Positions 9,042-16,612 of a stretch of DNA of 35,271 bases are shown one piece after another. The notes beneath the pieces were generated by a model. The model was not told where the DNA came from and did not search any database. It saw only the letters and a list, made by a program, of their open reading frames with translations. Positions within the stretch are counted from its first letter, which is position 1, and each line of letters starts with the position of its first letter. Both the position numbers and the translations under genes were made by a program. The DNA is from Hymenobacter lapidiphilus (lineage in GTDB: Bacteria > Bacteroidota > Bacteroidia > Cytophagales > Hymenobacteraceae), in NCBI RefSeq assembly GCF_003417065.2, contig NZ_QVLT01000042.1, forward strand, positions 1 to 35,271. The letters run 5' to 3'.

Positions 9042-9191
9042 GCACACAAAACGATGAACGAGCCGGCAAGTTACCCCATTTGCCGGGCTGCCTGCCTGCG
9101 CCCCCAACACCATGGCACCGCGCCTCCCAACGGAAGCGCGGTGCCGGTTTATCTGGCCCAACCACTCGGGCAACGGTTGGCAGATGGCTGG

Positions 9192-9383
9192 CTAGTTGTT
9201 GTGCATGTACTTGAAGCGTACGAACCGCTCGTTCTCGTAAATGGCCGCGAAATGCCCACCGGAGGTTGGGTTGTCAGTTTTGCGCGTAACAGATTTACGG
9301 CTGACAGTAGCAGAGGTGGCAGAATGAGACCCGGCACTCATGGCCGGTACGTGGCAAATGAAGGAGAGGATTTTTGACGACAT
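9192..9383 (-). CDS. Small unknown protein, 63 aa
   Basis: From ATG at 9383 the frame encodes about 63 aa: MSSKILSFICHVPAMSAG, a Ser/Thr/Lys-rich middle, and a C-terminus EYNERF-like in character (IYENERFVRFKYMHNN). Third codon positions are mostly G or C, as in neighbouring genes, which argues that it is read. An upstream in-frame ATG at 9479 would give 95 aa but with an unlikely Pro/Ala/Cys-rich start. The region upstream (9484-9580) is strongly AT-rich and could hold its promoter. I do not recognise a family; it could also be a chance ORF. Confidence 0.4.
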   Translation of the reverse strand: MSSKILSFICHVPAMSAGSHSATSATVSRKSVTRKTDNPTSGGHFAAIYENERFVRFKYMHNN

Positions 9384-9483
9384 GGCAGCAGGCAGTTTAT
9401 ATGAGTAGAAGCGTAACAGGGGGTCGTTCTCGCAGGCCGGGGGTGCCGCCGCCGGCAGAAAACAGCTTTGGAGTAGCACCCAA

Positions 9484-9692
9484 CAACATGACGATATTTT
9501 TATTCAATTGAATGATACCAAGGTACATTTTTTATTGATAAAATCTAAAACATCCTGTCATTATCGCAAAAAATACGTGGCAGCACGTAGGCATACTTCT
9601 CCACCAGCAGCCGAACAGCTTATCCTACAGTAACCACTACCCTGCTTATCCCCCTTGATTGCTGCATAAGGCCCGAAACCGGTAACGCACAA
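9484..9692. other. AT-rich intergenic stretch with no gene seen
   Basis: Bases 9484-9692 hold no convincing gene. The part from about 9490 to 9570 is markedly AT-rich and probably carries promoter elements for the minus-strand small ORF that starts at 9383. The minus strand reads TACCTTGG near 9523-9530, one mismatch from TAnnTTTG. Confidence 0.4.
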
Positions 9693-9750
9693 ACGCCCGC
9701 CCCGCAACCGTGTGCCCACCCGAGGAGGCATGTGGTTACGGGGCAGGCGT
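9693..9750 (-). terminator. Hairpin terminator of the response regulator gene
   Basis: ACGCCCGCCCCGCAACC (9693-9709) pairs imperfectly with GGTTACGGGGCAGGCGT (9734-9750), with mismatches that are G:U wobbles in one orientation. It lies 24 bases beyond the minus-strand stop at 9775. Confidence 0.6.
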
Positions 9751-9774
9751 ATTCGGCCGGCGGCTCGGGGGCAG

Positions 9775-10443
9775 CTACGCCAGCAAGTTGTGGCGGATGG
9801 CGTATTGAATCAGGCCCACCACCGATTTGGAGTTGGTTTTCGCTAGCAGGTTACGGCGGTGGGTTTCCACTGTTCGCTCGCTGATAAACAGTGCTTCGGC
9901 TATTTCCAGATTGGAGTGCTCGCGGGCCACAAGCTGCAGAATTTCCCGCTCGCGACGAGTGATGGCGGGCAGACGGGCAGCCTTCAGGTCGCCGGCAATC
10001 TGCTGGCTCTCGAGCAGCGTATCGGCCACATCCTGGCTGAAGTAAGTGCGGCCGGCAGCTACCTGCCGGATAGCAGTGCTCAGTTCTATGCAGGTGGCGG
10101 TTTTGAGCACGTAGCCGGCCCCGCCGGCCTCCAGCACTTCGGCCACCGTGGCGTGGTCGTGAAACATACTCAGGGCCAGCACTCGCACATCGGGCCAATT
10201 GGCCCGGATGGCGCGGGCCAGCTCGATGCCGCTCATGCCGGGCATGCTCAGGTCGAGCAGTACCACCTGCACATGCGGGTGGGTTTCGAGCAGTTCCAGC
10301 GCCTGCTCGCCACCGTTGGCCTGGGCCACCACCTGCAAATCGGGTTCGGGCAGCAGCATTTGCCGGATGCCTTCTACTATCATCGGGTGGTCATCCACCA
10401 ACAGTAAGTTGATAACGGTTCCAGGCACAGCAAAAGCAGACAT
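9775..10443 (-). CDS. NarL/FixJ-type response regulator
   Basis: The 222-aa cytoplasmic regulator has a receiver domain (about residues 10-130) with acidic pocket LLLVDDHP, phospho-acceptor Asp in VVLLDLSMPGMSG, and conserved Lys in GYVLKTA. A LuxR-type HTH follows (about 155-220), with ITRREREILQLVAREHSN and LFISERTVETHRRNLLAKT. It should bind DNA after phosphorylation by a histidine kinase, but no kinase gene lies beside it in this window. The ATG at 10443 puts the receiver domain at the right distance; the frame extends 40 codons upstream through low-quality sequence. A near-consensus -7 box (TATCTTTC, minus strand, 10497-10504) supports this start. Targets are unknown. Confidence 0.9.
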   Translation of the reverse strand: MSAFAVPGTVINLLLVDDHPMIVEGIRQMLLPEPDLQVVAQANGGEQALELLETHPHVQVVLLDLSMPGMSGIELARAIRANWPDVRVLALSMFHDHATVAEVLEAGGAGYVLKTATCIELSTAIRQVAAGRTYFSQDVADTLLESQQIAGDLKAARLPAITRREREILQLVAREHSNLEIAEALFISERTVETHRRNLLAKTNSKSVVGLIQYAIRHNLLA

Positions 10444-10496
10444 AGAAATACGATAAGCCCCGGGCCCGAGGCTGCCATAACAGGCCCAAGCTACAG

Positions 10497-10504
10497 GAAA
10501 GATA
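10497..10504 (-). promoter_or_regulatory. Possible -7 box for the response regulator
   Basis: The minus strand reads TATCTTTC, one base from TAnnTTTG, 54 bases upstream of the ATG at 10443. It falls inside the open extension of the frame, which favours the shorter start. Confidence 0.35.
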
Positions 10505-10627
10505 CATAAATCCGGGCGGGGGCATATTGGGCTAGGCCCACCCTGGCAACGCGACCGGGGCATTGGCAGTAAACCAAGGTAGTATCCCTACTTTATCTTT
10601 TTCCACCCGATTCTCACACGTTTCCCC

Positions 10628-10837
10628 ATGCGTAAAGGCACCCAGGTAAGTTGGAAATACGGCACCGGCACAGCTACCGGAAAAATCGAGCAAACCCACA
10701 AGGAAACTGTCAGCCGCAAAATCAAAGGGGCTGAAATTACCCGCCACGGCACCCCCGAAAACCCCGCCTACCTTATCGTGCAGGAAAACGGCGACAAAGT
10801 GCTCAAGCTGAAAAGCGAAGTAACGGCTGCCGGCTAG
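10628..10837 (+). CDS. DUF2945 (HVA1-type TUDOR) small protein
   Basis: The product is 69 aa: MRKGTQVSWKYGTGTATGKI, then a Lys-rich middle (THKETVSRKIKGAEITRHG) and the ending ENPAYLIVQENGDKVLKLKSEV. The G-x-x-V-x-W start and the PAYLIxQxxGDxVLKxxSE ending are characteristic of the DUF2945/hypervirulence-associated TUDOR family (PF11160), small SH3-like barrels of unclear function. Length matches the family. It is a single gene, followed immediately by a bidirectional terminator. Confidence 0.85.
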   Translation: MRKGTQVSWKYGTGTATGKIEQTHKETVSRKIKGAEITRHGTPENPAYLIVQENGDKVLKLKSEVTAAG

Positions 10838-10858
10838 CTCCGCTGTCAGCCCCTATGC

Positions 10859-10892
10859 AAAAGCCCCATCAGAGAGTTCTGACGGGGCTTTT
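10859..10892. terminator. Bidirectional terminator
   Basis: AAAAGCCCCATCAGA (10859-10873) and TCTGACGGGGCTTTT (10878-10892) form a hairpin with one mismatch and end in T-runs on both strands. It lies between the DUF2945 gene (plus) and the amino-acid permease gene (minus). Confidence 0.85.
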
Positions 10893-10919
10893 CCAGGTTT
10901 GAAACCGCTGAGCAGATGC

Positions 10920-12500
10920 TTAGAGGTTGTCTTTATCGGGCTTGATGAAGGCTTCCTCATCCATTTCGGTCGGCACCACCACCACGCCCTTCTGGAGCAT
11001 GGAGTTGCGCTTGCCATAGAGGAAGTACACGATAAAGCCCAATACCATCCAAATGGCCGCTACTTCCAGCGTAGCCACGTCGAGGCCAACAATGAGGGCC
11101 GAGCACACAAGGGCTCCCATAATGGGCACCAGCGGAAAGCTGGCCGACGAAAGCGGGGCCCGGAACGGACGCGGCTGGTCGGGGTCCGACTTGCGCATAA
11201 TCCACACACCCAGGCTCACCAGCACAAAGGCCAGCAGCGTACCGAACGAGGTCAGGTCGCCGGCCAGGTTACCGGGCACGAAGGCTGCGAACAGGCCCAC
11301 GAACACCATCAGAATGAGGTTGGACTTGTAAGGCGTGTTGAAGCGCGGGTGCAGTTCGGAGAAGGCCTTAGGCATCAGCCCGTCTTTGGCCATCGAGAAG
11401 AAAACCCGGCTCTGCCCCATCAGCATTACCAGCATTACCGACGTGAAGCCCAGCAGGATACCTACCGTCACGGCCGTGGCCAGCCAGCCGTAGCCGGTCA
11501 TGTGCGCACTAATGGCGTAGCTCACCGAAGCCTCGCCGCCCACCGCCGGATCGGCGAATTCGCGCCAGTTGGCCACGCCCGTCAGTACGTGTCCGAACAG
11601 GATGTAGAGTACGGTGCAAAGAGCCAGCGAACCGAGGATGCCGATGGGCATGTCGCGCTTGGGATTGCGGGCTTCCTGCGCGGCTGTGCTCACGGCGTCG
11701 AAACCGATAAAGGCGAAGAACACGATGCCCGCGCCACCCAGAATGCCGCCCCAGCCGTGCTTGTTCCAGCCTTCGTAGGTGCGCACCACCTCACCGGCAG
11801 CGTTTTTCACTACGGCATCGGCCGGAATCAGGTAAGGCGTGTGGTTGGCGGGGTCGATGAACTGCCAGCCTACCCCGATGAAGACGATAACGATGAGCAC
11901 TTTCAGCACCACGATGACGGCGTTGAACATGGCCGACTCCTGCGTGCCTTTCACCAGCAACAGGCTCAAAGCCACGATAATGAGCAACGCCGGCAGGTTG
12001 ATGAAGCCCTGCTGGGCCACGCCGTCAATCACAGCGCGCTCCAGGGGAGAATGGCTTAGGGCATACGGTATTTCCGTCCCAAAAGTCTCCAGAAGCTTGT
12101 TCAGATACTCGCTCCAGGCGATGGATACGGTAGCCGCCCCCAGGGCGTATTCCATGATGAGCGCCCAGCCGATAATCCAGGCCACCAGCTCGCCCATGGT
12201 AGTGTAGGCGTAGGTGTAAGCCGAGCCGGCAATGGGAATCATGGCGGCAAACTCGGCGTAGCACAGGCCGGCGAATACGCAACCGAAGGCAGCCAGAATA
12301 AAAGCCAGCGTTACGCCCGGGCCGGAGGCCTGCGCAGCAGCGGCGGCAGTGCGCACAAACAGGCCCGCTCCAATAATAGCGCCCACGCCCAGGGCCACTA
12401 GGTTGCCCGCGCCCAGCGTCCGTTGCAGGGTACCGTGCCCGGTGGAGTTGGCCTCGCCCAGGAGCACGGCCAGCGGTTTTTTGGCGAAAATATTTGCCAT
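10920..12500 (-). CDS. APC-family amino acid permease (cationic type)
   Basis: This 526-aa inner-membrane protein has about 12-14 hydrophobic segments. It starts MANIFAKKPLAVLLGEANST and has the APC first-helix motif GVGAIIGAGLFV (about residues 37-48), which lines the substrate site. Other family features are AGLCYAEFAAMIPIAGSAYTY, an extended periplasmic loop near residues 225-245, and GFDAVSTAAQEARNPKRDMP. This arrangement is that of the YfnA/CAT-like subgroup that moves cationic or other amino acids with protons. The exact substrate cannot be read from sequence. The ATG at 12500 agrees with the family start. It is a single gene converging on the terminator at 10859-10892. Confidence 0.9.
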   Translation of the reverse strand: MANIFAKKPLAVLLGEANSTGHGTLQRTLGAGNLVALGVGAIIGAGLFVRTAAAAAQASGPGVTLAFILAAFGCVFAGLCYAEFAAMIPIAGSAYTYAYTTMGELVAWIIGWALIMEYALGAATVSIAWSEYLNKLLETFGTEIPYALSHSPLERAVIDGVAQQGFINLPALLIIVALSLLLVKGTQESAMFNAVIVVLKVLIVIVFIGVGWQFIDPANHTPYLIPADAVVKNAAGEVVRTYEGWNKHGWGGILGGAGIVFFAFIGFDAVSTAAQEARNPKRDMPIGILGSLALCTVLYILFGHVLTGVANWREFADPAVGGEASVSYAISAHMTGYGWLATAVTVGILLGFTSVMLVMLMGQSRVFFSMAKDGLMPKAFSELHPRFNTPYKSNLILMVFVGLFAAFVPGNLAGDLTSFGTLLAFVLVSLGVWIMRKSDPDQPRPFRAPLSSASFPLVPIMGALVCSALIVGLDVATLEVAAIWMVLGFIVYFLYGKRNSMLQKGVVVVPTEMDEEAFIKPDKDNL

Positions 12501-12706
12501 AGGGGAAAACGAAGATGGAAAGAAGTGAAAAGATGAGATGCCAAGTAAGCGAAGCGAACTGCCGCTTCTTTAGGAGGCCCAATATAGGGCGATAATCCGG
12601 TTTCGAAGGCCCTGTTTGCCGGCGCAGGCAAAAAATCAACCCCATTAAACCTGCCGGCCGCACGGAGGTCTATCGGCCGTAAACCAAGTCCACAGACTTT
12701 CCTTTT

Positions 12707-13162
12707 ATGAAAAAGTTGCTCATTCTGCTGGCTCTTGCCACCCTATCGGCCGGCGCGGCTACTGCCCAGGTTTCGCCCGGCCGCAAAAAGGCGACGGCTG
12801 CTACCATGCAGGGCGCCTCGCCCGACGCCCCCGCCGGAACCGCGCAACGCCAGCCGCCTTTGTCGGCCGAGCAGCTCGCCGACCGTTATACCCAGCAGCT
12901 GGGCCTCTCGGCCGAGCAGCGCGAACAGCTGCTGCAGCTCGAACAAACCCGCCGCACCGACGCCCAGACCCGCCGGGCCGGCGGCCCACCACCGGCAGGT
13001 ACCAACCGGGCCGATGGGCGCCAGACAGCCCAGGCCCGGCAGCAGCAGTATGAGGCCCAGCTAAAGGGCATTTTCACGCCGGACCAATATGCCCGCTACA
13101 CCCAACTGCGCCAGGAGCGCCAGGAACAGCGTGGCAACCGCCGGATGCAGACGCAACATTAG
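12707..13162 (+). CDS. Secreted Gln/Arg-rich protein, Spy/CpxP-like pattern
   Basis: The product is 151 aa with signal peptide MKKLLILLALATLSAGAATAQ. The mature chain is dominated by Gln, Arg and Ala and has two LxxEQ/TPxQ-type helices: LSAEQLADRYTQQLGLSAEQ in the middle and GIFTPDQYARYTQLRQER near the end. That 'LsxEQ…Lxxxq…LtpeQyxxy' pattern is shared by periplasmic Spy/CpxP-like and DUF4890-like proteins, which sense or buffer envelope stress, but similarity is only at pattern level. Alone on the plus strand, between the permease (divergent) and the MBL-rhodanese gene. Confidence 0.75.
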   Translation: MKKLLILLALATLSAGAATAQVSPGRKKATAATMQGASPDAPAGTAQRQPPLSAEQLADRYTQQLGLSAEQREQLLQLEQTRRTDAQTRRAGGPPPAGTNRADGRQTAQARQQQYEAQLKGIFTPDQYARYTQLRQERQEQRGNRRMQTQH

Positions 13163-13300
13163 CAGGCGGCCTGCGCTAGCCGGAACTCGTTTTGGGCCGG
13201 CTGATACTGGGTGCCGCCCGCTGCGAAGCGCTACTTTGGCTGGGGCCCGTACCAATTGGAGTGGTGCTTTTCTACTGGGTAGGATGCCGGTGCGAGCAAC

Positions 13301-13336
13301 TTTTGCAGCACGGAGCAATTGGGTTACGTATATTTG
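13301..13336 (+). promoter_or_regulatory. Promoter of the MBL-rhodanese gene
   Basis: An exact -7 box TATATTTG (13329-13336) has TTTTG (13301-13305) 23 bases upstream, close to the TTTG/-33 arrangement known for Bacteroidota sigma factors. The start codon at 13401 is 64 bases downstream. Confidence 0.6.
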
Positions 13337-13400
13337 AAAGTATGCCCCTCTGCAATGGCCCAGCAATGGCCGGGGCACCTTTCACCACATCCAACACCCC

Positions 13401-14777
13401 ATGAGTCCTCTGCCCAGTAGTACCGGCTCGGTACAAATTCAGCAGTTCTACGATAAAGGCCTGGCCCACGCCAGCTACGCCATCCGCAGCGAAGGTCAGA
13501 TTGCCCTCATCGACCCGGCCCGCGACCCGCAGCCCTACTACGATTTCGCCGATGAGCACGAGGCCCGCATTGTGGCCATCATCGAAACCCATCCCCACGC
13601 CGATTTTGTTAGCTCGCATCTCGAAATAGCCCAGGAAACCGGCGCGCCCATCTATATCAGCCAGCTGGCCCAGGCCAGCTACCCGCACCAGGGTTTCGAC
13701 GACGGCCAGCGCATTGCGGTGGGCACCGTCGAGCTGCACGCGCTCAACACGCCCGGCCATTCGCCCGACTCCATCAGCGTGCTGCTGATGGATGAGCTGG
13801 CCCAGACCCGGGCCGTATTTACCGGCGACACGCTATTTGTAGGCGACGTGGGCCGGCCCGATCTGCGCGAATCCGACGCCGTGGGCGGGCACAGCCGCGA
13901 GTCGCTGGCGGCCCAACTCTACCAAAGCACCCGCCAGAAACTGATGACGCTGCCGGCTTCTACCCGGGTGTATCCGGCCCACGGCCCCGGCTCGCTGTGC
14001 GGTAAAACCACCAGCTCCGACCTCGACAGCACCATTGGCAAGGAAACCAAAACCAACTATGCCCTCCAGCCCATGAGCGAGGAGGACTTTGTGAAGGTTT
14101 TGCTCGAAGACCAGCCCTTTATGCCCAAGTATTTTGGGTACAATGTGCTGCTCAACAAACTGGGGGCCCAGCCCTTCGAAGACAGCATCCGGACGGTACC
14201 GCGCCTGCGCGACGAAACCGAAATGGAGCCCGGCCTGCTGGTGGTGGACACCCGCCCGGCCGACGAGTTCCGGGCCGGCCACCTGCCCGGGGCCATCAAT
14301 TTGATGGATGGGGGCAAATTCGAAACCTGGCTGGGCTCGATTGTGGGGCCCGACGAGCCGTTCTACTTACTGGCCGACTCGCAGATTGCCCTCGACACCA
14401 TCATCCGCAAGGCGGCCAAAATCGGCTACGAAACCAACATCAAAGGGGCCCTGCTTGCCCCCCGCGACCAACCGATAACCAGCGCCGCCACCGATGTGGA
14501 GCAGGTGCGCCAGCACCCCGACAGCTATACCATCGTTGACATCCGCAACCGCACCGAGGCAAAAGAGCGGCTGTTCGAAAACGCGTTGGTCATTCCGCTG
14601 CCCGAACTGCGGGAACGAACCGCCGAAATTCCGACCGATAAGCCTGTGCTGGTACACTGTGCCGGCGGCTACCGCTCGGCGGCCGGTGCCAGCATTGTGC
14701 AGGCGGCACTGCCGGGCGTTGCGGTGTACGATTTGGGTGAAGCCGTTACTTCCTTTCAGGCGCAGCCTGTTAGATAG
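13401..14777 (+). CDS. MBL-fold hydrolase fused to two rhodanese domains
   Basis: The 458-aa cytoplasmic protein has an N-terminal metallo-beta-lactamase domain of the persulfide dioxygenase/glyoxalase II group. The metal ligands are in THPHADFVSSH (His64, His66, Asp68, His73), LNTPGHSPDS and FTGDTLFVGDVGRPDL. Rhodanese domain 1 begins near VVDTRPADEFRAGHLPGA; its active-site position reads FYLLADSQIALD and has no Cys, so it is probably inactive. Rhodanese domain 2 (about 370-450) keeps a Cys at about 420 in VLVHCAGGYRS. Such fusions act in sulfide or persulfide handling, moving sulfane sulfur with an Fe(II) dioxygenase. The ATG at 13401 fits, with a good promoter upstream. Confidence 0.9.
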   Translation: MSPLPSSTGSVQIQQFYDKGLAHASYAIRSEGQIALIDPARDPQPYYDFADEHEARIVAIIETHPHADFVSSHLEIAQETGAPIYISQLAQASYPHQGFDDGQRIAVGTVELHALNTPGHSPDSISVLLMDELAQTRAVFTGDTLFVGDVGRPDLRESDAVGGHSRESLAAQLYQSTRQKLMTLPASTRVYPAHGPGSLCGKTTSSDLDSTIGKETKTNYALQPMSEEDFVKVLLEDQPFMPKYFGYNVLLNKLGAQPFEDSIRTVPRLRDETEMEPGLLVVDTRPADEFRAGHLPGAINLMDGGKFETWLGSIVGPDEPFYLLADSQIALDTIIRKAAKIGYETNIKGALLAPRDQPITSAATDVEQVRQHPDSYTIVDIRNRTEAKERLFENALVIPLPELRERTAEIPTDKPVLVHCAGGYRSAAGASIVQAALPGVAVYDLGEAVTSFQAQPVR

Positions 14778-14818
14778 CTCTAGATGCCAGCTATGAATGA
14801 CATAGATGCTCACGCTGC

Positions 14819-15130
14819 TTGGAGATTAATAATCAAAGCACTTGGAATGATAGTAGGGAATTCCATACAGAACCCATCACCAATAGGCCATATAAATGGT
14901 TTACGGCTAGTGCCTCGTCTGATTGCGTTTACATCAGCAAAGCATTGAATAACAGTCCTTCAAGTGAAATATCAGTGAATAGAAAACTGAGTTTGAAGGT
15001 ATTCGAGAGAGTTCTTCCACTATACTTCAGAAGAATAAAGGGTGATAAAGTGAGTAAAGAGGCCACTACTATCACTCGCAACCAAGTTTATTACTACTCT
15101 CTGATCAAGAATCTGGTAGATATCCAATAG
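14819..15130 (+). CDS. AT-rich orphan ORF, unknown, possibly a fragment
   Basis: I do not recognise this gene. The frame 14819-15130 codes about 103 aa from a TTG, with a stop 21 bases upstream (TGA at 14798) and no ATG close by. The predicted chain is Ser/Asn-rich at first, then basic: SVNRKLSLKVFERVLPLYFR, RRIKGDKVSKEATTITRNQ, VYYYSLIKNLVDIQ. That part looks like a real folded C-terminus. Base composition is about 38% GC by my count over 14821-15120, far below the neighbours, suggesting transfer. A second frame from ATG 14793 (51 codons, starting MNDIDAHAAWRLIIKAL) overlaps its beginning, so the true gene may be frameshifted or truncated at its 5' end. It lies between the MBL-rhodanese gene and sbcD. 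Confidence 0.5.
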   Translation: MEINNQSTWNDSREFHTEPITNRPYKWFTASASSDCVYISKALNNSPSSEISVNRKLSLKVFERVLPLYFRRIKGDKVSKEATTITRNQVYYYSLIKNLVDIQ

Positions 15131-15236
15131 TGGTTTCTCGGGGAGAAGCGCGAATGTTCTGCGTAGGCACACAGATAATCACCTTAGTCCACACAAAAAC
15201 CTTCGCGCGCCTCTGCAGGAAGCTCATTCAAAACCC

Positions 15237-16466
15237 ATGCGCGTATTGCACACCGCCGACTGGCATCTGGGCCAGCGGTTCATTCAGGGCCACGAGCGGA
15301 CCGAGGAGCACCGCCACTTTCTTGACTGGCTTATTGCCACTATTCAGGAGGAAAAGGTGGAGGTGCTCATCGTGGCGGGCGACATTTTCGATAACGGCTC
15401 GCCCTCCAACCAAGCCCTGGAGCTGTACTACGATTTCCTGCTGAAGCTGCGCCAAACCGACTGTCGCGACGTGGTGGTGGTGGGCGGCAACCACGACTCG
15501 CCGGCTACCCTGAACGCGCCGGCCCGACTGTTGCGCCACCTGCGGGTGCATGTGGTGGGCTGCGTACCCGAGTGTTTTGAGGAGCAGGTACTGGTGCTCG
15601 ATGATGCCGCCGGCCGGCCCGGGCTGGTGGTGTGCGCGGTGCCGTTTCTGCGCGACCGGGACGTGCGCCTCTCCGTGCCCGGCGAGTCGGCCGAGGAGCG
15701 CGAAACCCGCATTAGGCAGGGCCTGGCCGACCATTATGCCCGCGTGGCCGAGGTGGAGCAGGTGTGGCAGCTGAAGGCGCTGGGGCTGCCCGTGCTGGCT
15801 ACCGGCCATTTATACGCCGCCGGGGCCTCTCCCTCCGACTCGGAGCGCACCATTCATGTGGGCAACCTGGGCCAGGTAACCGCCGACCACTTTCCGGCCG
15901 TTTTCGACTACGTGGCGCTGGGCCACCTGCACCGGCCTCAGCGGGTGGGCGGGCAGGAGCATATCCGCTATTCGGGCTCCCCCATTGCCTTATCATTCTC
16001 CGAAGTAGACCACGCCAAGGAAGTGCTGCTGGTGGAATTTGCGGCCGGCAAAGTGGCCAGCCTGAACAGCCGGCCGGTACCGGGCGCACGGCGGCTGGTG
16101 CGCATGCATGGCACGCTGCAGGAAGTTACTGCGGCCCTAACGGCCTACGACAACGCCGGCTACGCGCTGCCGGCCTGGGCCGATGTGCAAGTGCATTCGG
16201 AGTTGAGCCAGCTGGAAGTAGCCGAAACGCTGCTGAAAGTAGTTGACGCCCTCGACCGGCAACAGCTCGTGGTGCTGGCCCGCCGACACCTGCGCCTGAT
16301 TGCCCTGCGGCCCCTGGGAGCCAACGAGGAAGCCGAAGCCAGCCTCACCCGCAGCCTGCACGATTTTACGGCCCGCGAGGTATTCGAACAACGCCTGGAG
16401 GCCGAGCCGGCCGAGGCCCGCGCCGAGCTGCTACGCACTTTCGATGAGCTGCTGGAAAGCCTATAA
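15237..16466 (+). CDS. sbcD: Exonuclease SbcCD subunit D (nuclease)
   Basis: The 409-aa protein is the Mre11-like phosphoesterase subunit of SbcCD, a Mn-dependent nuclease that opens hairpins and processes DNA ends. Metal motifs in order are DWHLG (Asp8, His10), AGDIFDNGS, GGNHDSPAT, ATGHLYAAG and VALGHLHRPQ. Length and order are normal for SbcD. The ATG at 15237 begins MRVLHTADWHLG exactly as expected. In most bacteria sbcC follows directly; here nhaA and an opposite-strand lipoprotein gene intervene and sbcC begins at 18740. It follows the AT-rich orphan ORF by 106 bases, and no clear promoter is seen in that gap. Confidence 0.93.
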   Translation: MRVLHTADWHLGQRFIQGHERTEEHRHFLDWLIATIQEEKVEVLIVAGDIFDNGSPSNQALELYYDFLLKLRQTDCRDVVVVGGNHDSPATLNAPARLLRHLRVHVVGCVPECFEEQVLVLDDAAGRPGLVVCAVPFLRDRDVRLSVPGESAEERETRIRQGLADHYARVAEVEQVWQLKALGLPVLATGHLYAAGASPSDSERTIHVGNLGQVTADHFPAVFDYVALGHLHRPQRVGGQEHIRYSGSPIALSFSEVDHAKEVLLVEFAAGKVASLNSRPVPGARRLVRMHGTLQEVTAALTAYDNAGYALPAWADVQVHSELSQLEVAETLLKVVDALDRQQLVVLARRHLRLIALRPLGANEEAEASLTRSLHDFTAREVFEQRLEAEPAEARAELLRTFDELLESL

Positions 16467-16503
16467 AAGGCGGCTTGGTGGCCGGGGGCTGTGGTGAGTC
16501 TTG

Positions 16504-16511
16504 TATCTTTG
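16504..16511 (+). promoter_or_regulatory. -7 promoter box upstream of nhaA
   Basis: TATCTTTG is an exact TAnnTTTG match, 101 bases before the nhaA ATG at 16613. It suggests that nhaA is transcribed separately from sbcD. Confidence 0.45.
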
Positions 16512-16612
16512 GCAGAGAGAGCCGGGGCACATTTGCCGTGCCGCAGCCCTCTGTTCTGGGCCCGCGGCAGCTTATAGCCCCCGGTCCGCGCACTTCTACC
16601 CTGCTGGTTTCT

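Noticed and set aside
10899..12059. 386-codon frame antisense to the amino-acid permease
   Set aside because: It is His/Gln-rich shadow sequence; the permease has intact APC motifs on the other strand.
15764..16246. Second coding frame inside sbcD
   Set aside because: It is Gly/Arg/Ala-rich with no pattern and lies entirely inside an intact SbcD frame.
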